DNA of 64,000 bases from Leptospira yanagawae serovar Saopaulo str. Sao Paulo = ATCC 700523 (GTDB lineage Bacteria > Spirochaetota > Leptospiria > Leptospirales > Leptospiraceae), in the NCBI RefSeq assembly GCF_000332475.2, contig NZ_AOGX02000039.1, positions 65,712 to 129,711 of the forward strand, given 5' to 3'. The notes below the pieces were generated by a model. It saw only the letters and a list, made by a program, of their open reading frames with translations. It did no database searches and was not told the DNA's origin. Each line of letters opens with the position of its first letter. Position 1 is the first letter of the stretch. Made by a program: the position numbers and the translations under genes. This document shows positions 28,285 to 37,816 of this stretch, piece after piece.

Positions 28285-29403
28285 ATGAAACAAAAAATGT
28301 CTAGGATCACTGCCATTGTCCATCGAGACCTAACAGAATCAGTGATTTCCGCTCTCAAAAAAAACGGAATTCTGTACTACCATTTAGAACAAGGAAGGTA
28401 TCCAGTTCTTGCCAAAAGAGGAGTATGGTTTTTGGATTTTTACCAAAACCAATCCATTATCGATACTCCTGTTTCCATATTTGAAATCCTATGTGAAGAG
28501 AAGTCAGAAAATTTTTTACTCGCCCTCATCCGTGATTCTGCAGAACTCAATGTACCAGGGCATGGAAGTGTCTATTCAGAATCCATTGATTTCATAGGAG
28601 AAACACCGATTGGGTACACATTTACATCCAAAGAGAAAAGGGAACCAATAGGATTTACAGGTCTTACTGGAATTTTTTGTGTGTTACCGAGGGGTTCCGC
28701 TGAACCAATCGCCCGTTTGGTGTTACAAAATGGAATTGCTGTTCCCACCATAAGTTTTGGAACAGGGACTGGCCTTCGAGATCGATTGGGACTTTTAAGG
28801 ATCACAATCCCCAAGGAAAAAGAAATCCTTAAACTTGTGGTTCATTCTTCAGACAGTGAACATGTACTCGATTTTATGATTGAAGTGGGTCGATTGGATT
28901 TACCCGGTAGAGGGTTTATTTTTGAATTCCCCGTTGGGAAAGGCCTTCTCAATACCAAAGTGAGTTTGGAAGGACCCAAACAGGCCGCAAGCATGGACCA
29001 AATCATTTCCGCCTTAGACCAGTTATATGGGAATATGGATTGGAGGAAAAAATCTAACCAATTTAGAATATCAACAAGGCATAGGAATTATTTTGAAGGA
29101 GTGAATTTAGTCCTTAACTGCAAAGAAGAGATGATTGAATTTGTAACAAGTGCCGTACGTAAAGTAGGTGTGACAAGTTCCACCATTTCACTCAACCGAC
29201 TTTCCCATACAGGAAATACAGATAGTGTTTTCACACCTGCAAGAGAAGTGGCGACAGTCCTCATCCCGAAAAAAAATCTCACAGAAGTGATCGAAGTTTT
29301 AAACGAGATCCAATATTTTTCATCAAGTTTTGAAGGCATTGCCTATACAATGGAAATTCCCAGAGCCTTCTCTTACCAATCGAAGAAATCGAAATCCAAA
29401 TAG
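28285..29403 (+). CDS. Protein with three PII-like units, partner of the DUF1538 protein
   Basis: 372 residues, soluble. Unit 1 (about 5-110) starts SRITAIVHRDLTESVISALKK and closes with VPGHGSVYSE, like the PII fold and its GKGxIY strand. Unit 2 (about 118-235) has TGIFCVLPRGSAEPIARLVL, a Gly-rich GTGTGLRD loop in the position of the PII T-loop region, and PGRGFIFEF. Unit 3 (about 265-365) repeats the pattern but is more diverged. PII proteins bind ATP/ADP and dock on membrane transporters such as AmtB, so this is probably the cytosolic regulator of the upstream membrane protein. No uridylylated Tyr loop is evident. Confidence 0.68.
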   Translation: MKQKMSRITAIVHRDLTESVISALKKNGILYYHLEQGRYPVLAKRGVWFLDFYQNQSIIDTPVSIFEILCEEKSENFLLALIRDSAELNVPGHGSVYSESIDFIGETPIGYTFTSKEKREPIGFTGLTGIFCVLPRGSAEPIARLVLQNGIAVPTISFGTGTGLRDRLGLLRITIPKEKEILKLVVHSSDSEHVLDFMIEVGRLDLPGRGFIFEFPVGKGLLNTKVSLEGPKQAASMDQIISALDQLYGNMDWRKKSNQFRISTRHRNYFEGVNLVLNCKEEMIEFVTSAVRKVGVTSSTISLNRLSHTGNTDSVFTPAREVATVLIPKKNLTEVIEVLNEIQYFSSSFEGIAYTMEIPRAFSYQSKKSKSK

Positions 29404-29462
29404 AGCAGAAATGTAGGATTAAAAAGATGGGATCAAAGGAATTCTATTTCAATTTGAATCGA

Positions 29463-29900
29463 TTATCGAATCAAACGCTCATAAATTTGCAAAAAAATCA
29501 CACCTAAACCACCGATCGTTGCCCCCACAATTGGGATCCCTAAAATTCGAATGGTGAAGTTGATGGCATCCAATCTTTTTTCAATGGATTCAAAACGAGC
29601 GTCCATTGTCGATTGCATGGATTCAAAACGAGCATCCATATTTGTTTGAAAGGATTCGAATCGAAGATTCATCTCATTTCGCAAAGATTCTGACCTTTGG
29701 TTCATATCATAGCGAATGGAATCGAATCCCGTTCTCACTTCCTGGTGCATGGGAAGAATCTTTGTTTCTTGCATGTTGGTCAAACCTTGGTCTCGTTTCG
29801 CTTCAATAGTATCAACGATCCAGTCTTGGATTGCAACCGCGATTTTCGTATCGATATGGGCTTTTTCTAGAATTTGGTATAGTTTTGGTTGGGTACGCAT
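29463..29900 (-). CDS. Coiled-coil protein with C-terminal membrane anchor
   Basis: 145 residues. The N-terminal 45 residues are helical, then residues about 55-110 form a repetitive coiled coil with units such as MNLRFESFQTNMDARFES, and a C-terminal transmembrane helix (about 117-138) ends in a short basic tail. The DNA repeats GGATTCAAAACGAGC twice within 40 bases, a sign of internal duplication. It resembles the small coiled-coil/anchor proteins (DUF1640-like) that are multicopy in Leptospira; the family is uncertain and the function unknown. Confidence 0.6.
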   Translation of the reverse strand: MRTQPKLYQILEKAHIDTKIAVAIQDWIVDTIEAKRDQGLTNMQETKILPMHQEVRTGFDSIRYDMNQRSESLRNEMNLRFESFQTNMDARFESMQSTMDARFESIEKRLDAINFTIRILGIPIVGATIGGLGVIFLQIYERLIR

Positions 29901-30008
29901 TGATTTCTCTTTGGTATAGGAGAAATAATGCGTTCTTGGTTCTACTTTTTATGACAAAATCTTCCACTTGAGAATTGAATAGCCCAAGTGGAAGGAGTGA
30001 TCCTAATT

Positions 30009-30770
30009 TTAGTGACCGCCACCTGGCAAAAATCCACCGCCATTGATATCAAGGATATGACCTGTGATAAAAGAAGATGCGTCAGATGCTAAGAAGGCAA
30101 TTCCATTTGCGATGTCTTCAGGAAGACCAGCACGTTTCAATGGGATCGCTTGCACCATACCTTGTCTGATGTTCTCAGGGATTGCTTCAGTCATTTCTGT
30201 TGCAATAAAACCTGGAGCAATTGCATTACAACGAACCTTTCTAGATGCCATCTCAAGAGCTACAGCTTTTGTGAAACCAATCACACCTGCTTTTGAAGCA
30301 GAATAATTTGTTTGTCCAATGTTTCCATTTTCACCAGAGATAGAAGATAAGTTGATGATGGATCCACCATTTTCTTGTTTCATCATCACTTTGATTGCTG
30401 CTTGTGTACAGAGATAAGTTCCTGTTAAATTTACAGCAATCACTGCATCCCACTGCTCTTTTTTCATTCTCATGAGAAGTGTGTCGCGAGTGATACCAGC
30501 GTTATTCACAAGGATATCAACAGATCCAAATTCTTTTTTTGCAGAATCAATGAGTTTTTGCGCATCTTCTTCCACAGATACGTTTGCTACAACGGCAATG
30601 GCTTTATAACCTTTAGATTTAAGTTCTTCTGCAGTTGCATTGGTTGCCTCTGGGTTCATGTCTGCTACGACGATGTTTGCACCAAGAGATGCAAGTTTCA
30701 AACAAGTTGCCTTTCCAATTCCTCTTGCACCACCGGTTACGATGGCTGTTTTCCCTGATAAACTGATCAT
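30009..30770 (-). CDS. fabG: 3-oxoacyl-[acyl-carrier-protein] reductase
   Basis: 253 residues, classical short-chain dehydrogenase reducing 3-oxoacyl-ACP with NADPH. Cofactor loop GGARGIGK (13-20), NNAG at 89-92, catalytic Ser143, Tyr156 and Lys160 (NYSASK). The segment PGFIATEMTEAIPENIRQ is characteristic of FabG. GAGGAACC gives a good ribosome-binding site. Downstream of plsX and rpmF on the same strand, with a 138-base gap that contains a TATACT candidate -10 element. Confidence 0.9.
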   Translation of the reverse strand: MISLSGKTAIVTGGARGIGKATCLKLASLGANIVVADMNPEATNATAEELKSKGYKAIAVVANVSVEEDAQKLIDSAKKEFGSVDILVNNAGITRDTLLMRMKKEQWDAVIAVNLTGTYLCTQAAIKVMMKQENGGSIINLSSISGENGNIGQTNYSASKAGVIGFTKAVALEMASRKVRCNAIAPGFIATEMTEAIPENIRQGMVQAIPLKRAGLPEDIANGIAFLASDASSFITGHILDINGGGFLPGGGH

Positions 30771-30908
30771 TTTTGGTTCCTCTTTTTTCTAATTCCTAAA
30801 CAATTTACTTAACAAAATTCTAAAAAATAAAATAAAACCGATCCATCGATTCGTTTAACGAAAAAAAATCTAGTATAACAAACACTAAGCGATGGGAACT
30901 TAACTCCA

Positions 30909-31931
30909 TCAATTGGAATCTCCCAAAATGGTTTTGTATTCACCAAGTCTTTCTCGTATCCTTTCGTTGATTCCATGTTTGGCACATTCAGCAATCACTC
31001 TCACTGCATTTTTAACAGCTAAAGCATTGGAAGACCCATGTCCAATCATACAAATGCCTTCCACACCTAACAGGAGTGCCCCGCCATATTCAGCGTAATC
31101 TAATCTTTTTTTCACGGCAGTAAAAGTGGATTTTAATAATAATGCGCCTGTTTGGGCAAGACTGGATTGCCTTATGGAATTACGTAACACATTAAAAATA
31201 GATTTTGCAAGGCCTTCAGTGGCTTTTAATACAATGTTTCCAATAAAACCATCACATACGACAACATCAACTTCGCGACCACTGCCATATAAATCTCGGC
31301 CTTCTACATTCCCAACAAAGTTAAATGGAATTTTTTTTAAGAGATCAAAGGTTTTGACGGAAACGGTATTTCCTTTTTTGTCTTCTTCCCCATTGGAAAG
31401 TATGCCTACCTTTGGATTTTTGACACCAAAGAGTTCTCGTGAGTAGATTTCACCCATAACCGCAAACTGTGCTAAATATTCGGGTTTGCAGTCTACATTG
31501 GCACCGGCATCTAACAAGATAACAGGTGGTCCTTCTTCTCTTGGAATGGGTGCAGCAATAGGAGGACGCAAAACACCTGGTAGTCGGCCAAGATGCAATA
31601 ATGCAGCGGCCATAGTAGCTCCAGTGTTTCCAGGTGAAAACACACCGATACATTCTTTATCTGCTACCAAACGAACTGCTTTGACTACGGAAGAATCCTC
31701 CATAGCGCGAACTGCTATCGAAGGAGAATCATTCATACCGATGATTTCGGTAGAATGTATGACACGGATTTTTTCTGTGTCATAATCGAATTTTAACAGG
31801 ATATCAAGTAACTCTTGTTCATCGCCAACGAGCGAAACAGACAGTCCGAATTCTCGTACTGCCAGTACCGCGCCCTCGACGATTGCTTCAGGGCCGTAAT
31901 CTCCGCTCATCGCGTCCACGGCGACCCACAT
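30909..31931 (-). CDS. plsX: Phosphate acyltransferase PlsX
   Basis: 340 residues. Converts acyl-ACP to acyl-phosphate for phospholipid synthesis. The N-terminal [13 protein letters not shown] is diagnostic, followed by [15 protein letters not shown] and [22 protein letters not shown]. It starts 5 bases after rpmF, the classical rpmF-plsX arrangement that links ribosome and lipid synthesis. Confidence 0.93.
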   Translation of the reverse strand: MWVAVDAMSGDYGPEAIVEGAVLAVREFGLSVSLVGDEQELLDILLKFDYDTEKIRVIHSTEIIGMNDSPSIAVRAMEDSSVVKAVRLVADKECIGVFSPGNTGATMAAALLHLGRLPGVLRPPIAAPIPREEGPPVILLDAGANVDCKPEYLAQFAVMGEIYSRELFGVKNPKVGILSNGEEDKKGNTVSVKTFDLLKKIPFNFVGNVEGRDLYGSGREVDVVVCDGFIGNIVLKATEGLAKSIFNVLRNSIRQSSLAQTGALLLKSTFTAVKKRLDYAEYGGALLLGVEGICMIGHGSSNALAVKNAVRVIAECAKHGINERIRERLGEYKTILGDSN

Positions 31932-31936
31932 AACGG

Positions 31937-32137
31937 TTAGTTATCTTCGGTTGTTTTTTTAACTTTTTGAGCGACTACGAGTTTTCCCTTATAAAAACCG
32001 CAATAAGGGCAAACACGGTGGGACAGAACAAATGATCCACAATTGGAACACGGGTTTAAGTTAGGTTTGCCAATCGCATGATGGGCTCTTTTTGTTCTAA
32101 CTTTCGATTTTGATTTACGTCTCTTTGGGACTGCCAT
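31937..32137 (-). CDS. rpmF: 50S ribosomal protein L32
   Basis: 66 residues, very basic. Starts [12 protein letters not shown] as in most L32 proteins. A zinc ribbon is formed by Cys30, Cys33, Cys43 and Cys46 (C-S-N-C and C-P-Y-C), so this is the zinc-binding C+ form. Directly upstream of plsX. Confidence 0.95.
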   Translation of the reverse strand: MAVPKRRKSKSKVRTKRAHHAIGKPNLNPCSNCGSFVLSHRVCPYCGFYKGKLVVAQKVKKTTEDN

Positions 32138-32204
32138 GGCTATCCTCTATGGAATTATAACTGGTTTTTACTATGTTTTGGAAATCCGATGTGAAAACAA
32201 TATT

Positions 32205-32819
32205 TTAATTTTCTAGGCTCTCGATAAGAGACCGTAATTCGGCGTGTTTGTGATAAAAAGAGGAGCGATTGCTTACCAAACGGGCCGTACTATACAAAAT
32301 CGACTCAAATTCTTTGAGTCCATTGGCTTTTAAGGTTCCACCAGTGGAAACTAGGTCCACGATACAATCCGAAAGGCCCACAATGGGTGCTAGTTCAATG
32401 GATCCATAAAGTTTGATGATTTCACAGGATATGCCTTTGGAAAAAAAATACTCGCGGGTAAGGTTTGGGTATTTGGTGGCCACACGCACTTTGGAACGTT
32501 TGGCAAACAGATCAAAGTCAGGGAAGGAAGCGAGAGAAAGCCTGCATGCACCTAGTTTTAGATCCACAGGGGCTACAAGGTCAAAACCACCCTCTTTTAA
32601 GATGTCCCAACCAACAATTCCTGCATCCGCCGCAGCTTCTTCCACATAAGTGCAGACATCTTGGGATCTAACAAAAAGTAAACGGAGGCGTTTGTCTTCG
32701 GAGACATAGGTGAGTTCTTTGGAACCCTCAGATGGCAAGTTTTTTAGCCACCCTTTGGATTGCAAAAGAAGAGCAGTTTCTTCGGCAAGCCTACCTTTCG
32801 GAAGAGCCAAAGTTAACAT
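32205..32819 (-). CDS. hisG: ATP phosphoribosyltransferase, short form
   Basis: 204 residues. First step of histidine synthesis. N-terminal [31 protein letters not shown], and the PRPP-site region around [17 protein letters not shown] identify HisG. The protein lacks the C-terminal regulatory domain, so it is the short form that needs a HisZ partner; hisZ is not in the window. It lies between the TPR gene (3-base gap) and rpmF. Confidence 0.9.
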   Translation of the reverse strand: MLTLALPKGRLAEETALLLQSKGWLKNLPSEGSKELTYVSEDKRLRLLFVRSQDVCTYVEEAAADAGIVGWDILKEGGFDLVAPVDLKLGACRLSLASFPDFDLFAKRSKVRVATKYPNLTREYFFSKGISCEIIKLYGSIELAPIVGLSDCIVDLVSTGGTLKANGLKEFESILYSTARLVSNRSSFYHKHAELRSLIESLEN

Positions 32820-32822
32820 AGA

Positions 32823-33569
32823 TTAGTTTTTCCCGAGTTTCAGCAGTAAATAACTAGAAAGGAGTTTGACTTCTTCCCCAGATTCTGCGCCATCAAGTTT
32901 CACAGCTTTTTCCAGGAATTGTTTTGCTCCTTGTTTGTCACCAGTGAGGTAAGACAATCGTCCCGCTTGGTAGTACGACCACGCCTTAAACCCATTGAGT
33001 TCACGTGCCGGTTCCACCACTGTTGCTGCGATTTTATAATTTTCTAATGATTTCCCATTATTTTTTTCACGTTCACGGTAGTTGCCCGCAATGTAAAAAT
33101 AAAGAGCTTTGATTTCTTTTGGAGTGTCGATTTTTTTTGCCGCATCTTCTAGGTAAGTTGCTGCCTTTCCGAATTCACCTTTTTCTGCATACAATTTGGA
33201 AAGGTCTTTCCAAACACGAAGTTCCATACGACCGGTACTTTGGTTTTGTAAAAAAACTTCCAAACTTTGTATTTGTGCATCCAAACTAACATTTGCTTTT
33301 TGGTGGGTAAGTTTTAAATCTTCTAATGTAACAGTTTCTTTTTCAAATAAGTATTGTCTATACTCAAAAAAACCGATGACACAAGCTAACACAATAATGG
33401 CGGAAGCGAGAGAAATAAAAACTGACTTACGATTTTTAGCTAAAAAATGAGTGAACTTTAAAAACAAAAGTTCTGCTTTAGAACCTTCAAAGTCAGCGAA
33501 CTCATCCTTTTGGATGAGTTCGGCTTGTTTTTTTTGTTCGATGATGTTCTTTTTGTGAAACTTATCCAT
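32823..33569 (-). CDS. Membrane-anchored TPR protein
   Basis: 248 residues. A charged cytosolic N-terminus, one transmembrane helix (about 49-70), then TPR-like helical pairs from about 90 to the end (EKGEFGKAATYLEDAAKK, AWSYYQAGRLSYLTGDKQGAKQFLEKAVK). Topology and layout resemble YfgM-type proteins, which assist secreted proteins at the translocon, but that identity is only suggested. Located 4 bases downstream of rpsA and 3 bases upstream of hisG. Confidence 0.7.
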   Translation of the reverse strand: MDKFHKKNIIEQKKQAELIQKDEFADFEGSKAELLFLKFTHFLAKNRKSVFISLASAIIVLACVIGFFEYRQYLFEKETVTLEDLKLTHQKANVSLDAQIQSLEVFLQNQSTGRMELRVWKDLSKLYAEKGEFGKAATYLEDAAKKIDTPKEIKALYFYIAGNYREREKNNGKSLENYKIAATVVEPARELNGFKAWSYYQAGRLSYLTGDKQGAKQFLEKAVKLDGAESGEEVKLLSSYLLLKLGKN

Positions 33570-33573
33570 AGAC

Positions 33574-35274
33574 CTATCGGTTTTGGTTTAAATTCATAAA
33601 AGATCCGATGGATTCACGTGAAGGTTGGTTGTCTTCCTTCATGTATTTCGCCATCTCTTCTCTTTCTACCGCTTTATCAAAGTCTTTGATAGAGAGAGAA
33701 ATCTTTTTGTTGTTAGGTTCAATTTTCACAACCACTGTGCGAACGGAATCCCCTACTTTATAAAGATCTTCTAATTTAATGTTTCGACCATCTGGGATTT
33801 CAGAAATATGAACAAGGCCTTCGTAACCTGGTTCTACTTCTACGAATACACCGAAACTAACAATCGACTTCACACGGCCTTCCACAAGTGTACCCGGTGG
33901 GTATTTTTTGCGGAGTGCTTCGTATGGGTGCTCGGAAAGTTGTTTCAATCCACAGCTAATTCGTTGTGCGTCTAAGTTCACATCGAGGATTTTGTACTGA
34001 ACCGATTGGCCTTTTTTGAGTAGGTTTAGTGGGTTCTTTTCTTTTTCATCCCAAGTGATATCAGAGATGTGAATGAGTCCTTCAATTCCACTTTCTACTT
34101 CCACAAATGCACCGTATTTCGTAATGCCTGTGATTTTACCTTCGAGCACGTTTCCGGCACGAACGTTAGCAGAAAGAGCTTCCCAAGGGTTAGGGAGGAG
34201 TTGTTTGAGTCCGAGAGACAAACGTCTTGCTTCGAAATCAATGTCTAAAATTTCAGAGTCAACTTCTTGGCCTTTTTTCAAAACATCTTTTGGATGAGGC
34301 GGTTTTTTAGCCCAAGAAAGTTCTGTTGTATGGATGAGACCTTCCAAACCTTCTTTGAGTTCTACAAAGGCTCCGAAGTTGGTAAGGGAAGTCACGATTC
34401 CTCGTACGACCATTCCTTTTTCAAGTTCCTTCTTCGCCCAAGCCCAAGGATCTTCATACAACTGTTTGATGCCGAGAGATAGTTTGTTATTTTCCTTATC
34501 AACTTCGAGTACGATGACTTCAACTTCAGCGCCGATGTTAAAGTATTGTTTGAAAGGAGCAAATTTTTTATAAGAGATATCGTTTTGGCGGAGCAGTCCC
34601 ACCACTTCGTAAACAGAAAGAAAAACACCAAAGTTGGCGATTTTCACAACCTTTCCTGTAACTTTGTCCCCTACTTTGACTTTCCCGAGGAGTTCTTCCC
34701 ATTTCTCGCCGTTGATTTCGTCGAGAAGGGTTTTACGAGACACCACACCGGTTCTTGTTTTTTCATTGAGTTCAATGATTTTGAATGAAAACTCTTTTCC
34801 ACCTTCAGTGGATTCTTTAAATCGAACTCCCACATGAGATGCGGGAAGGAAGAGCTGAATGCCTTCACTTTCCACAAGGTATCCCTTGTTTTTCACTTCT
34901 CCAACGATTTTACCCGAAAGTGGGTAACCGTTTTGGCTTGCATCTTTGATGGTTTCCCAACCAACTCTTTGGTCCGCTTCTTTTTTGGAGAGGACACAAT
35001 ACCCGTCGACCCGTTTTTTGATGATCGCACTGACTTTCTCACCACGTTTTGGCGTTTCAGAGAAGTCTTCACGAGAAACACGAGCTTCTAATTTTTCTCC
35101 AATATCAAGGAAAACAGTGTCACCGATGACATCGACTACAGTCCCTTCAATCAGGGTGCCTTTTCCTGCGGAGTTCTCTTGTTCTTGTGCTTGTGACTGC
35201 GATTCCCACTTCTCTAATAATTCGCCGAAGGAAGTGGTCTCATTTTTGGGGGAGGATGGGTTGGTTGAATTCAA
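33574..35274 (-). CDS. rpsA: 30S ribosomal protein S1
   Basis: 566 residues with six S1 RNA-binding repeats; the last four are most alike, with the pattern VxGxVxxIxxFGAFVExxxGxEGLIHxS. Binds mRNA at the 30S platform. The start appears to be TTG at 35274: a TAA lies two codons upstream in frame and no ATG follows within 50 codons. No purine-rich ribosome-binding site is visible, which would fit autoregulated S1 translation. Preceded by cmk with a 20-base gap, the cmk-rpsA pairing seen in many bacteria. Confidence 0.92.
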   Translation of the reverse strand: MNSTNPSSPKNETTSFGELLEKWESQSQAQEQENSAGKGTLIEGTVVDVIGDTVFLDIGEKLEARVSREDFSETPKRGEKVSAIIKKRVDGYCVLSKKEADQRVGWETIKDASQNGYPLSGKIVGEVKNKGYLVESEGIQLFLPASHVGVRFKESTEGGKEFSFKIIELNEKTRTGVVSRKTLLDEINGEKWEELLGKVKVGDKVTGKVVKIANFGVFLSVYEVVGLLRQNDISYKKFAPFKQYFNIGAEVEVIVLEVDKENNKLSLGIKQLYEDPWAWAKKELEKGMVVRGIVTSLTNFGAFVELKEGLEGLIHTTELSWAKKPPHPKDVLKKGQEVDSEILDIDFEARRLSLGLKQLLPNPWEALSANVRAGNVLEGKITGITKYGAFVEVESGIEGLIHISDITWDEKEKNPLNLLKKGQSVQYKILDVNLDAQRISCGLKQLSEHPYEALRKKYPPGTLVEGRVKSIVSFGVFVEVEPGYEGLVHISEIPDGRNIKLEDLYKVGDSVRTVVVKIEPNNKKISLSIKDFDKAVEREEMAKYMKEDNQPSRESIGSFMNLNQNR

Positions 35275-35294
35275 TGGTTACCGGGATACAAAAC

Positions 35295-36047
35295 TTAGAT
35301 TTGCCCAGAGGGTGAAACCTTGGACAGGATAGTATTTAGGACAGTTTCTGTGTCGAGGGTGCTCGTGTCAATCAGGATTGCGTCCGAAGCTTGTTTGAGT
35401 GGGGCCACAGTACGGGTGGTGTCACTTTCATCCCTGGCCACGATTTCCTCTTTGATGTGGTTTAGGTCGGCTTTGAAGCCTTTGGCAACTAATTCATCAT
35501 ATCGGCGTTTGGCTCGGACTTCCACAGAAGCAGTGAGAAAAAATTTGTATTTGGATTTGGGAAATACTTCTGTTCCGATATCGCGGCCGTCCATAACCAA
35601 TTTATGGGTTTTGGCAAATTCTCGGATGTGGCGGTTCAGAATTTCTCGGAAGGCACGTCTTGGGGCTATGTAACGGATTTTTTTTGTGATTTCTGGGTCT
35701 CGGATTTCATGGCTTATGTCCCTTTCGCCTAAAAACATAAGGTTTTCCCCTTGGGAAGAAAGTTCACAATGTACGGGGATCTTTGCGACTGAAAATCCGA
35801 ACTCAGCTTCCTCTTTCTCAAGAAGGGTGGCATCGGCAAGTTTTTCGGTGAAAAAGGGAAATCGCGACTCATCTTCTTTTGTGGTAAGGAATTTTTCCCA
35901 GAGTGCAAAAGTCAACGCACGGTAAAATGCGCCTGAATCCAAATAATGATACCCCAGTTTATTTGCGATCATTCGGGCAAGGGTACTTTTTCCGGAACCG
36001 GCAGGTCCATCGATGGCGATTACGTTTTCTATCAATTGTAAACTCAT
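35295..36047 (-). CDS. cmk: Cytidylate kinase
   Basis: 250 residues. Phosphorylates CMP/dCMP. P-loop AIDGPAGSGKSTLA (from residue 11), LDSGAFYRAL substrate region, MDGRDIGTEVFP, FFLTASVEVRAKRRYDEL, and RDESDTTRTVAPLKQASDAILIDTS are typical CMP-kinase motifs. About 20 residues longer than E. coli Cmk because of an insert around 60-95. Upstream neighbour of rpsA. Confidence 0.92.
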   Translation of the reverse strand: MSLQLIENVIAIDGPAGSGKSTLARMIANKLGYHYLDSGAFYRALTFALWEKFLTTKEDESRFPFFTEKLADATLLEKEEAEFGFSVAKIPVHCELSSQGENLMFLGERDISHEIRDPEITKKIRYIAPRRAFREILNRHIREFAKTHKLVMDGRDIGTEVFPKSKYKFFLTASVEVRAKRRYDELVAKGFKADLNHIKEEIVARDESDTTRTVAPLKQASDAILIDTSTLDTETVLNTILSKVSPSGQI

Positions 36048-36140
36048 AACTAGATGACCAAAATACTAGAGAGGAATTGAATTCGTCGAGAGGAATTCTT
36101 GGCGGGAATCTTAAGCTAACCAGAGGTAGTTGTATTCCTA

Positions 36141-36168
36141 TTGACATGTTTTTTTTCGTCCCAATGAT
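36141..36168 (+). promoter_or_regulatory. Candidate promoter of the histidine kinase gene
   Basis: TTGACA (36141-36146), a 16-base T-rich spacer and AATGAT (36163-36168) fit a sigma-70-type promoter ending about 24 bases before the GTG start at 36192. GAAGGTGGGA then provides the ribosome-binding site. Confidence 0.5.
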
Positions 36169-36191
36169 CATCGGAAGAAGGTGGGAATTTC

Positions 36192-37709
36192 GTGAAAGTT
36201 CGAAATCGTAATCTGGATCCAGAACGCATTGCTGACTTTGAAAGTTTCCGCAGTGGGATTTTGGAACTCATTGTCAAAAATGCTCCCCTTCCCTCCATTC
36301 TCAATGAAATCGTTTTAGGGATTCAAACCCTTAACCCATCGATGGTATGTACGATTGTTCTCATCCAAAACTCGAAAATCAAAATTGGTGCTGCCCCCAC
36401 ATTGCCAAAGGAATACAATGATGCCATCGAAGGAGCAACCATCGGCCCGGAAGCTGGTTCTTGTGGGACCGCAGCTTACACTGGCAAACGAGTCATCGTT
36501 ACTGATATCGATAAAAGTCCATTATGGAAACATTATAAAGAAATCGCATTGAAAGTGGGACTACTTTCTTGTTGGTCAGAACCCATTCGTTCTCATGACG
36601 ATACCATCCTTGGAACCTTTGCGATTTACCACCATGAAATTGCAAGTCCAGATGAATTTGATATTTTTATCATCACGGAAACAGCAGACCTTGTCAGTAT
36701 CGCAATCGAAAAATCAAAGACATCAATGCAACTCACAGAAAGTGAAAAACGATTTCGTGATTTTTTTGAAAAAAACTCATCTATGATTTTGATCATTGAT
36801 CCAGAATCAGGAGAGATCCTGGACGCCAATGAATCTGCAGTTTTATTTTATGGGTATCCCCACAAGGAACTCACCAAAATGAAAATTGATCGAATCAATC
36901 ATTGGGATGAAACAGAGAAGGAACAAAAAAAAATTTCTGATTACCGGGAAGGCAAAAGTTTTTTAACCTTCACACACCTTTTGGCAAGTGGTGAATCAAA
37001 ACAAGTGGAAGTATATTCAACACCACTTGAATCGAACCATCGCCAACTTCTCTATTGCATCATCCACGATGTAACGGAACGAAAGATTGCGGAAGAAAAA
37101 GTAAATGCCCTTCTCTTAGAAAAAGAAATGATCCTACGTGAAGTCCATCACCGAATCAAAAACAATATGACAATTCTAAGCAATCTATTACAGCTACAAA
37201 TGGTATCAAATGATAATGATGCTGTCAAAAATTCCTTAAAAGAAGCGACAAGTCGCATCAAAACTATGTCAATCCTCTATGATAAGTTGTATGCGGGAAA
37301 ACCTGTCCAAGAATTTTCTTTAAAGGAATACTTGGAACCACTTTCAACGGAAATCATTTCCTTGTTTCCATTTCCAGTACAACTCCAGTTCGTCGCAGAA
37401 GATTTCAAACTGAGTCCGGAAAAATTGCAAGCCATTGGGATCATCACGAACGAACTCCTCACCAATAGCCTCAAATACGCTAAAAATAATACAAATGATC
37501 TAACGATATCCATTCGAGTTTCGAGAGAAGGGAACCATTTTCATTTGGAGATTCGAGACAATGGGAGTGGGTTTCAAATTGAAACCACAAACACCGAAAA
37601 CCAAGGTTTTGGAATCAATTTGGTGACTATGCTCACCAAACAGATTAAAGGTGATTTTTCCTTTTTTGGAGGGAATGGAGCCGAATATAAATTCAAGTTT
37701 CCTTTTTAA
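36192..37709 (+). CDS. GAF-PAS sensor histidine kinase (HisKA_2 family)
   Basis: 505 residues, no transmembrane segment, so a cytosolic sensor. GAF domain (about 20-175, with PEAGSCGTAAYTGKRVIV), PAS domain (about 183-295), HisKA_2 dimerisation domain with the phospho-acceptor in EVHHRIKNN (His319), and an HATPase domain with ELLTNSLKYA (N box) and IRDNGSGF (G1 box). GTG start at 36192. No response regulator adjoins it, so it is an orphan kinase. The ligand of the GAF domain is unknown; Cys91 and Cys127 are the only conserved-looking thiols. Confidence 0.88.
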   Translation: MKVRNRNLDPERIADFESFRSGILELIVKNAPLPSILNEIVLGIQTLNPSMVCTIVLIQNSKIKIGAAPTLPKEYNDAIEGATIGPEAGSCGTAAYTGKRVIVTDIDKSPLWKHYKEIALKVGLLSCWSEPIRSHDDTILGTFAIYHHEIASPDEFDIFIITETADLVSIAIEKSKTSMQLTESEKRFRDFFEKNSSMILIIDPESGEILDANESAVLFYGYPHKELTKMKIDRINHWDETEKEQKKISDYREGKSFLTFTHLLASGESKQVEVYSTPLESNHRQLLYCIIHDVTERKIAEEKVNALLLEKEMILREVHHRIKNNMTILSNLLQLQMVSNDNDAVKNSLKEATSRIKTMSILYDKLYAGKPVQEFSLKEYLEPLSTEIISLFPFPVQLQFVAEDFKLSPEKLQAIGIITNELLTNSLKYAKNNTNDLTISIRVSREGNHFHLEIRDNGSGFQIETTNTENQGFGINLVTMLTKQIKGDFSFFGGNGAEYKFKFPF

Positions 37710-37816
37710 AATTCTTTTTCCTTTTTAGTCAAAAACAAAACGCAAATGACTCAACTTAGTTTGGATTCCAAAACTTTTAGGTTCATATGTTTGTAACCTC
37801 ATCCATCCCAATCGAT

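Noticed and set aside
29453..29474. Near-palindrome around the stop of the coiled-coil gene as a terminator
   Set aside because: One mismatch, A+T-rich stem and no following T-run; too weak to call.
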